This document shows, one piece after another, positions 44,601 through 53,600 of a DNA stretch of 64,000 bases. Every line of letters begins with the position of its first letter. Position 1 is the stretch's first letter. Source of the DNA: JAEUHZ01 sp964552795 (GTDB lineage Bacteria; Planctomycetota; UBA1135; GCA-002686595); NCBI GenBank assembly GCA_964552795.1, contig CAZKIO010000003.1, positions 62,001-126,000 of the forward strand, read 5' to 3'. Below the pieces are notes generated by a model that was given only the letters and a program-made list of their open reading frames with translations, ran no database searches and was not told the DNA's origin. The translations under genes and the position numbers were made by a program.

Positions 44601-47600
44601 CGCCGTCCGGAACGGCCGGGGCCGCCGTCGCGGTCGCCGTCGCGAACGCCAACGGCAGCGGGACGCTCGCAGGCGGATTCGGCTATCACCCCGCACCGAC
44701 CGTTTCGGCCGTCGCTCCGGCGCATGGACGCTGGCAGGGCGGGATTGCCGTGACGATCACGGGGACCGGCTTTCAGACCAACGCCGCCGGGACGTGCACG
44801 GTCGGCTTCGGTGCGGCCCAGGCGACGAGCGTCGTGGTCGTGAACGACACGACGATCACCTGCGTCACGCCGGCCGGGACGCCCGCCTCCGTCGTCGCGG
44901 TCGCCGTGAGCAACGCGAACGGCAGCGGATCCCTGTCGGCGGGCTACCGCAACTACGCCGCGACGGCGTTGACGGCGGTCTCACCGACCGCGGGCACGGC
45001 GCTGGGCGGCACGGCCGTGACCCTGACGGGCAGCGGGTTCGAGGTGGATGCTCCCGGCGTGCCCACGGTGACGTTCGCAGGTGCGGCGGCGACGAGCGTC
45101 GTGGTCGTGAACGACGCCACGATCACGTGCGTCACCCCGGCGGGCACGGCGGGGTCGAGCGTCGCGGTCGCCGTCGCCAATGCCAACGGCACGGCCGCGC
45201 TGAACCCGGGCTTCACCTACCACCAGCGGCCGGCGATCTTCTCGCTGAGCCCGTCCGCGGGCTCGGGCAGCGGCGGCACCTCCGTGACGATCAGCGGCAC
45301 GGGCTTCCAGGGCAACGCTGCCGGGACGAACACCGTGACCTTCGGCGGCGTTGCAGCCGCGAACGTCGTGACCCTCAACGACACGACGATCACCTGCCTG
45401 GCACCGGGCGGTACGCCCGGCGTCGCCGTCGACGTCGAGATCTCGAACGCCAACGGATCCGACGTGCGCGTCGACGGGTTCACGTTCCACCAGCCGCCGG
45501 GGCTCGCTTCGCTGGCGCCGGCCAGCGGCACGTCGCTGGGCGGGACGACCGTGAGCCTGACGGGCACGGGCTTCCTCGACAACGCCGCGGGGACGAACGC
45601 GGTGACCTTCGGCGGCGTCGCGGCCACGGAAGTCGTGGTCCAGTCGGACAGCTCGATCACCTGCGAGGCGCCCGCCGGGACGCCGGGCACGTCCGTGGAC
45701 GTCGTGGTCACGAACGGCAACGGCGCCGGCACGCTGAGCCTGGGCTACGCCTACCACCCGCTTCCGACCGTGACGGCTGCGTCGCCCGCCGCCGGCACGT
45801 CGCTGGGCGGGACGGCGGTGACGATCACGGGAAGCGGGTTCCTGGCGAACGGTGCGGGCACGAACACGGTGCGCTTCGCGGGGGTCGTCGCGACGAACGT
45901 CGTGGTGGTGGACGACGCGACGATCACCTGCACGAGCCCGGCGGGCACGGCAGGCACCTCGGCCGCCGTCCAGGTCGCCAACCTGAACGGAACGGCGACG
46001 CTCTCCGCCGGGTTCGCGTACCACGCCAGCCCCGCGCTCACCGGCGTGTCGCCTGCGTCGGGCACGTCGCTCGGCGGGACGACCGTGACGCTGACCGGCT
46101 CGGGCTTCCTGGACAATGCGCCCGGCGCCAACGCGGTCACGTTCGGCGGCACGGCGGCCACCAGCGTGGTCGTGGTGGACGACGCGACGCTGACCTGCGC
46201 GGCGCCGGCCAGGACGCCCGGCTCGGTCGTCGACGTCGTCCTGTCCAACGCGAACGGCACGGCGACGCTGGCCGCGGCGTTCCGCTACCACCAGGTCCCC
46301 ACGCTGACGTCCGTGTCCCCGGCGACCGGCGCCCCGGGCGGCGGCACGAGCGTGACATTGACCGGCACCGGATTCCTGAACGACGCGCCCGGCACGAACA
46401 CCGTCACCTTCGGCGCGACTGTCGCGACGAACGTGGTCGCGGTCAGCGACACGTCGATCACGTGCGACGCTCCCGCGGGAACGGCGGGAGCGACGGTCAA
46501 CGTGACGGTCGCGAACGCCAACGGCAGCGCGACGCGCGTCAACGCCTTCACGTTCTACCCGGCTCCGACCCTGGCCGGCATCAGCCCCGACCACGGACCG
46601 GAGAGCGGCGGGACGACCGTGACGCTGACCGGCACGGGCTTCCTGGACAACTTCGCCGGCACGAACACGGTCACGATCGGAGGCGTCGCCGCCACGAGCG
46701 TGGTCGTGACCAGCAACACGAGCCTCACCTGCGTCACGCCCGCGCTGGCCGCCGGCGCGGCGCGCGACGTCGTGCTTGCGAACGCCAACGGCTCGGCCAC
46801 GCTCAGCGCGGCCTACACGTACAACGTGCCGCCCACGCTGACGGCGGTGAGCCCGGCCGCGGGCAGCGCGCAGGGCGGGACGAGCGTCACGCTCACGGGC
46901 ACCGGCTTCCAGGCCAATCAAGCCGGCGCCAACACGGTCACCATCGGCGGCGCGGCGCTCACCAGCGTCGTGGTCGTCGACGACACGACCATCCAGGGCC
47001 TCGTCCCCGCCGGGACCGCGGGTGCGTCCGCCGACGTGGTCGTCACGAACCTGAACGGGACGGCTGCGCTCGTCGGCGGGTACGCCTACCACGCCGCGCC
47101 CACGTTGACCGCGGTCACGCCGGACTTCGGGCCGGCCGCGGGAGGCACGGCCGTGACGCTGACCGGCAGCGGATTCCTCGACAACGCGCCCGGCACGAAC
47201 TCCGTCACGGTCGGCGGCCTTCCGGTGAGCAACCTGGTCGTCGTCGATGACACCACGATCACCTGCGCTACTCCCGCGGGCTCGGGCAGCTCGACGGTCG
47301 CGGTCGTCGTCGCCAACGAGAACGGCACGGCCAGCCTGCCGCTGGGCTTCGAGTACAACGACCCGCCGGTCGTCGCGTTCGTGCCCAAGGCCTGGGCCGA
47401 GGAGGGCGCGGCGTTCAGCTACACGCCGACGACCACCGATCCCGACGTGGGGGACACGCTGCTGTTCTCCTCGACCGGAACGGCGCTCCCGGCGTGGCTC
47501 ACGCTCGACTCCGGCACCGGCACGCTCAGCGGGACACCGGGCCCGGGTCACATCGGACTCACCACCGGGCTGCGGATCAGCGTCGACGACGGGCATCGCG

Positions 47601-50600
47601 TCGTGCACTCGAACCTGTTCGATCTCGCCGTCAGCGGCGCCGCGACGCGCCTCGTGTTCGGCACGGCGCCGTCGGCCAGCGAGACGCAGGACGAACCCTG
47701 GACCGCGTTCACCGTGCGCGTCGAGGACGCCGCCGGCAACCTCGTCGGCACCTGGACGGCGCCGATCACCCTGGCGCTGGCGAGCGGGACCGGAACCCTG
47801 TCCGGGACGCTCGCGCGCACGGCGTTCGGCGGCGTCGCGAGCTTCACCGACGTGTCCTACGACGCGGCCGAGGCCATCACGTTCGATCTGTCCTCGCCCG
47901 GGCTCACGGGGATCCTGGGGACCGCGATGACGATCGCCGCTGGACCGGCCGTGAAGCTCAGGTTCACGACACCGCCCGCGCAGACCGAGTACCAGGACGT
48001 CGTCTTCAGCCACTTCGTCGTCGAAGTGCAGGACGCCGGCGGCAGCCGGATCACGACCGACCACACCACGCAGGTGGACATCACGCTGGCCGTGGGCACC
48101 GGCATGCTCTCCGGCACGCTCTCCAGGACCGTCACGGCGGGCCGCGCGGTGTTCGACGACGTCGCCTACGACGTGCAGGAGGCGATCACGCTGCAGGCCG
48201 CGAGCGTGCCGGCGACGACCACGGCGGTCAGCGGCTTCCTCAACGTCGACGCCAACCCGCCCGCGGGCCTGTCGGCCGTGCGCGCCAGCCTCCACTCGTC
48301 CGGCGCGGAAGGCAACGCCGCCAGCGCGGCGGTGGCCCTCTCCGCCAACGGGCGCTTCGCCGCCTTCGAGTCCGCGGCCGGGAACCTCGTCGCGGGGGAC
48401 ACGAACGGCGCGAGCGACGTCTTCGTGCGCGACCGCGTGAGCGGCGTCACGACGCGCGTGTCCGTCGGCTCGGCCGGAGCCGAGGCCGACGGCCCGTCCT
48501 TCGCTCCCGCGATCTCGGCCGACGGGCGCTTCGTGGCCTTCGAATCGGCGGCGACGAACCTCGTCACCGGCGACACCAACGGCGTGCGCGACGTGTTCGT
48601 GCACGACCGCCAGTCCGGGACGACGGTGCGCGTCTCGGTGAGCTCCGCCGGCGCAGAGGCCGACGCGGCCAGCGCGGCTCCCGCGATCTCCGCCAGCGGA
48701 CGGCGGATCGCCTTCGCATCGGGCGCGACCAACCTGGTGGCGGGCGACACCAACGCCGTGCAGGACGTCTTCGTGCACGACCTCGTGACGGGCGTGACGG
48801 CGCGCGTCAGCGTGGACTCGTTCGGCGCACAGGCGGACGGCGCGAGCTCCGCCGCGGCGCTGGCCGCGGACGGCTCGACCGTGGCCTTCCACTCGGCGGC
48901 CGCCAACCTCGTGGCGGGGGACTCGAACGCCGCCCTGGACGTGTTCGTGCACACGCTGGCGTCCTCCGCGACGGCGCGCGTCAGCGTCGGCCCGGCGGGG
49001 GCACAGGCTGCCGGCGACAGCACGCACCCGTCGATCTCGAGCGACGGACAGCTCGTGGCTTTCGCCTCGCTGGCGGCGGACCTGGTCGCGGGCGACACGA
49101 ACGCCGCGCTGGACGTGTTCGTGCACGACCGCACCGGCGGCAGCACGACGCGGGTCAGCGTGAGCACGCAGGGCGTGCAGGGCGACGGCGCCAGCGACCT
49201 GCCCGCGATCTCGGGCGACGGCGACGTCGTCGTCTTCCAGTCCGCGGCGACCAACCTGTTCCCCGGGGATTCCGAAGGCCAGACGGACGTGTTCGTCCGC
49301 CGGCGGACCGCGGGCCGGACCGTGCGCGTCAGCACCGCGCCGGCCGGCGGCGGTGGCGCGGCGGTCAGTTCGGCGCCGGCGATCTCCGCCGATGCCGCGC
49401 ACGCGGCATTCACTTCAGCGGCGGTCGACCTGGTCGCGGGCGACGCCAACGGCGCGGCCGACGTGTTCCTCCGTCCGCTGCACTCCGAGCCGGCCCTCTC
49501 GGCTGTCGCCCCCTCCCAGGGCACCTCCCTGGGCGGGACCAGCATGACGTTGACCGGCGCGGGCTTCGTGAACGTGCAGGCGGGCACGCCGCTCGTCCTG
49601 TTCGGAGGCGTCGCGGCGACCGACGTCTCGGTGGCGCACGACGCGTCGCTGTCCTGCAAGACCCCGGCCGGCACTCCGGGCGCGAGCGTGGACGTCGCGG
49701 TGGTCACGAACAACGGCGTGGGGACCCTCGTGGGCGGCTTCACCTACCGCTCGACGCCGAGCGCCTCGAGCCTCAGCCCGACCGTGGGCCCGGTCGCCGG
49801 CGGAGCGTCGGTGACGATCACCGGCAGCGGCTTCACGGGCACGGGCTTCGGCTCGAACTCCGTGACCTTCGGCGAGGCCGCGGCGACGAACGTCGTCACG
49901 CTCAACGACACGACGATCACGTGCAACAGCCCGGCGGGGTCGCCCGGCGCGACGGTCGACGTGACGGTGACCAACGCCAACGGCAGCGCCACGCTGAGCG
50001 CCGCGTTCACGTACTTCGGCGCGCCCACCCTCGCCTCGATCGCGCCCTCCTCGGGCCATGCCGGCGGCGGCACGACCGTGACGCTCACGGGGACGGGGTT
50101 CCAGGCCTTCTCCGCGGGGACGAACGCCGTGACGTTCGGCGGCGTCGCGGCGACGAACGTGGCCGTGGTCGACGACGCGACGATCACGTGCACGAGCCCG
50201 GCCGGGAATCCCGGCACGACGGTCGGCGTCGCGGTGACGAACGCCAACGGCACCGCGACCCTCGCCGGCGCGTTCACCTACGACCCGGTGCCCGTGCTGG
50301 CATCGGTGTCGCCCGCCGCGGGCTCGCCGCTGGGCGGAACCAGCGTCACCCTGACCGGCACCGGCTTCCAGAACAGCAGCATCGGAGCGACGACGGTGTC
50401 GTTCGGCGGCACGCAGGCCGGCTCCGTGAGCGTGGTCGACGGGACGACGATCACCTGCACCACGCCCGCGGGAACGGCCGGATCGACCGTCGACGTCGTC
50501 GTGACGAACGGCAACGGCGCGAGCACGCTGGTCGCGGCTTTCGCGTACAACCCCGCGCCCGTGCTGAGTGCGGTCTCGCCGGCCGCGGGGACTTCGCTCG

Positions 50601-53600
50601 GCGGCCGCAGCGTCACCCTGACGGGCACCGGCTTCCAGAACGGCAGCAGCGGGACGACCACGGTGACGATCGGCGGCAGCGCGGCCGCGAACGTCACGGT
50701 GGTGAACGGCACGACGATCACCTGCGACACGCCGGCGGGCGCCGCCGCGACGCAGGTGGACGTGGTGATCACGAACGGCAACGGCGCCAGCACGCTGGCC
50801 GGCGGGTACCGCTACTTCCCCAGGCCGACGCTGGCGTCGGCAAGCCCCGCCGGCGGTCCGCTGGCCGGAGGCACGACGATCACGCTCAGCGGCACCGGGT
50901 TCACGGCCAACCAGGCCGGATCCTGCGCCGTGACCATCGGCGGCAACCCGGCGACCAGCGTGGTCGTTCTCAACAACACGACGCTGACCTGCGTGACGCC
51001 CGCTGCGAGCGCGGGCGGGGCCGTCGACATCGTGCTGGGCAACGACAACGGCTCGGGGACGCTGGCCGGCGGCTACGGCTACACGTACGCGCCGGGCATC
51101 ACGTCGGTCGCTCCGGCGGTCGGGACTTCGCTCGGCGGCACCGCGGTGACCGTGACGGGTTCCGGGTTCGTCTCCGGCGCGGCGGGCGTCAACACGGTCA
51201 CCTTCGACGGCGTCGAGGCGACGAGTTTGGTCGTCGTGAACGACACGACGATCACGTGCATCACGCCCGCTGGCGCCGCCGGCGCGTCCATCGCGGTCGG
51301 GGTCAGCAACGGCAACGGCAGCGGAGCGCTGAACGGCGGGTTCGGCTACCACGCGACGCCCACGGTGACCGCCAGCTCGCCCGGCGCCGGCTCGTCGCTC
51401 GGCGGGACGAGCGTGACCCTGACCGGGACCGGCTTCCAGGCGAACGATCCGGGCGCGAGCTCGGTGAGCTTCGGCGGAGCAGCGGCGACCAGCGTGGTGG
51501 TCGTGAACGACACCACGCTCACGTGCGTCGCGCCGGCCGGCACGCCCGCGGCCGGCGTGGACGTCACGGTGAGCAACGCGAACGGCTCCGGCACGCTCGG
51601 CGCGGGTCACGCCTACCACGCGCTGCCGACGGTCACCGCCGTGACCGCCAACGCGGGCAGCTCGCTGGGCGGGACGAGCGTGACCGTCACCGGCACGGGC
51701 TTCCAGTCCAACGCCGCCGGCACGAACGCGGTCGCCTTCGCCGCCGTCGCCGCGACGAGCGTCGTCGTGGTCGACGATACGACCATCACCTGCGTGACGC
51801 CGGCCGGGACGGCGGGTGCGTCCGTGAGCGTTGCGGTCACCAACGCCAACGGCTCGGGAGCGCTCGCCGATGCGTTCAGCTACCACCCGCGCCCCGCCGT
51901 GACCGCGGTCAGCCCCGGCACGGGCACGTCGCTCGGCGGCACGAGCGTCACCTTGACGGGCAGCGGGTTCCTGGACCTCGGCGCGGGCGCCAACAGCGTG
52001 ACGTTCGGCGCCGCGTCCGCGACGAACGTCGCGGTCGTCAGCGACACTTCGCTCACGTGCGACGCGCCGGCCGGAGCGGCGGGAGCCAGCGTGAGCGTGA
52101 CGGTGAGCAACGGCAACGGCGCCGGCACCCTGGCCGCGGGCTTCGCTTACCACGCACGTCCCACGGTGACGGCGGTCAGCCCCGCCACCGGATCGTCGCT
52201 GGGGGGCGGGAGCGTGACGCTCACGGGCACCGGCTTCCTCGCGTTCGGGGCCGGTGCGGCGGGCGTGACCTTCGCGGGCGCCGCGGCGACGAACGTGACG
52301 GTCGTCAGCGACACGTCGCTCACGTGCGACACGCCGGCGGGCGCCGCGGGGGCGACCGTCGCCGTCGCCGTGACCAACGCCAACGGAACGGGCACGCTCG
52401 CCGCGGCCTACGGCTACAACCCCACGCCCACGATCGCCTCGGTCAGCCCGGGACAGGGTTCGCCTCTGGGCGGAACGACGATCACGCTGAGCGGCACGGG
52501 CTACGTGGCGAACCTCGCGGGCACGAACTCGGTGACCGTGGACGGCGTCGCCGCCACGACCGTAACGGTGCTCGACGACAACACGCTGACCTGCGTCACG
52601 CCGGCGGGCACGAGCGGGGCGGTGGTCGACGTCGTGGTGAGCAACGCCAACGGCAGCGGCACGGGCGCAGGCTCGTTCGCCTACAACGACGCGCCGGTCG
52701 TGACGGGGATCGCGCCGGCCGCCGGCACCGCGCTGGGCTCCACGTCGGTCACGATCACGGGGAGCGGCTTCATCGCTGCCGGCGCGGGATCGAACACCGT
52801 GACGTTCGCGGGCGCGGCGGCGACCAACGTGAACGTCGTCAGCAACACGAGCATCACCTGCGTGACGCCCGCGGGGACGCAGGGCACGGCTGTGGACGTG
52901 GTGGTCACGAACGCGAACGGTTCGGGGACGCTGACCGGAGGCTTCGCCTACCACCCGGCGCCCACGATCACCTCGGTCTCGCCGTCGAGCGCGACGGCGC
53001 TGGGCGGCACCAACGTCACCGTCAGCGGCTCCGGATTCACGGCGAACTCCGCGGGCACGGTCGCGCTGACGATCGGTGGCGCGGCTCCGACGAACGTCGT
53101 CGTCGTGAACGACACCACCATCACGTGCCGGACGCCGGCGGGGACGCCGGGCTCGACCGTCGCGGTCCAGGTCACGAACAACAACGGGACGGGCAGTCTG
53201 GCGGGCGGGTTCTCCTACCACCCGACGCCGACGCTCTCGGCCGTGACCCCAGCGACCGGCACCTCGCTGGGCGGGACGGCGCTGACGCTGACCGGAAGCG
53301 GCTTCCAGAACCATCAGCCGGGCACGCACACGGTGACCGTGGGCGGCGCCGCGGCTTCGAGCATCGTCGTGGTCGACGACGCGACCATCACCTGCGTCGC
53401 GCCGGCGGGAACGGCGGGCGCCAGCGTGAACGTCGTCGTCTCCAACGCGAACGGCACCGCGACCCGGGTCGGCGGGTACGCGTATCACGCGCGGCCGACG
53501 GTGACGTCCGTGTCGCCGGCCGCGGGGACGGCCCTGGGCGGGACGAGCGTCACGCTGACGGGGACCGGATTCCAGGACAACGCCGCGGGGACGAACACCG

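Noticed and set aside
38656..47250. A 2,864-codon plus-strand frame from the ATG at 38656
   Set aside because: It is the +1-shifted reading of the TIG array and encodes Arg/Gly-rich nonsense. Only its ATG is of interest, as the possible start of the real frame when the G tract has 9 G.
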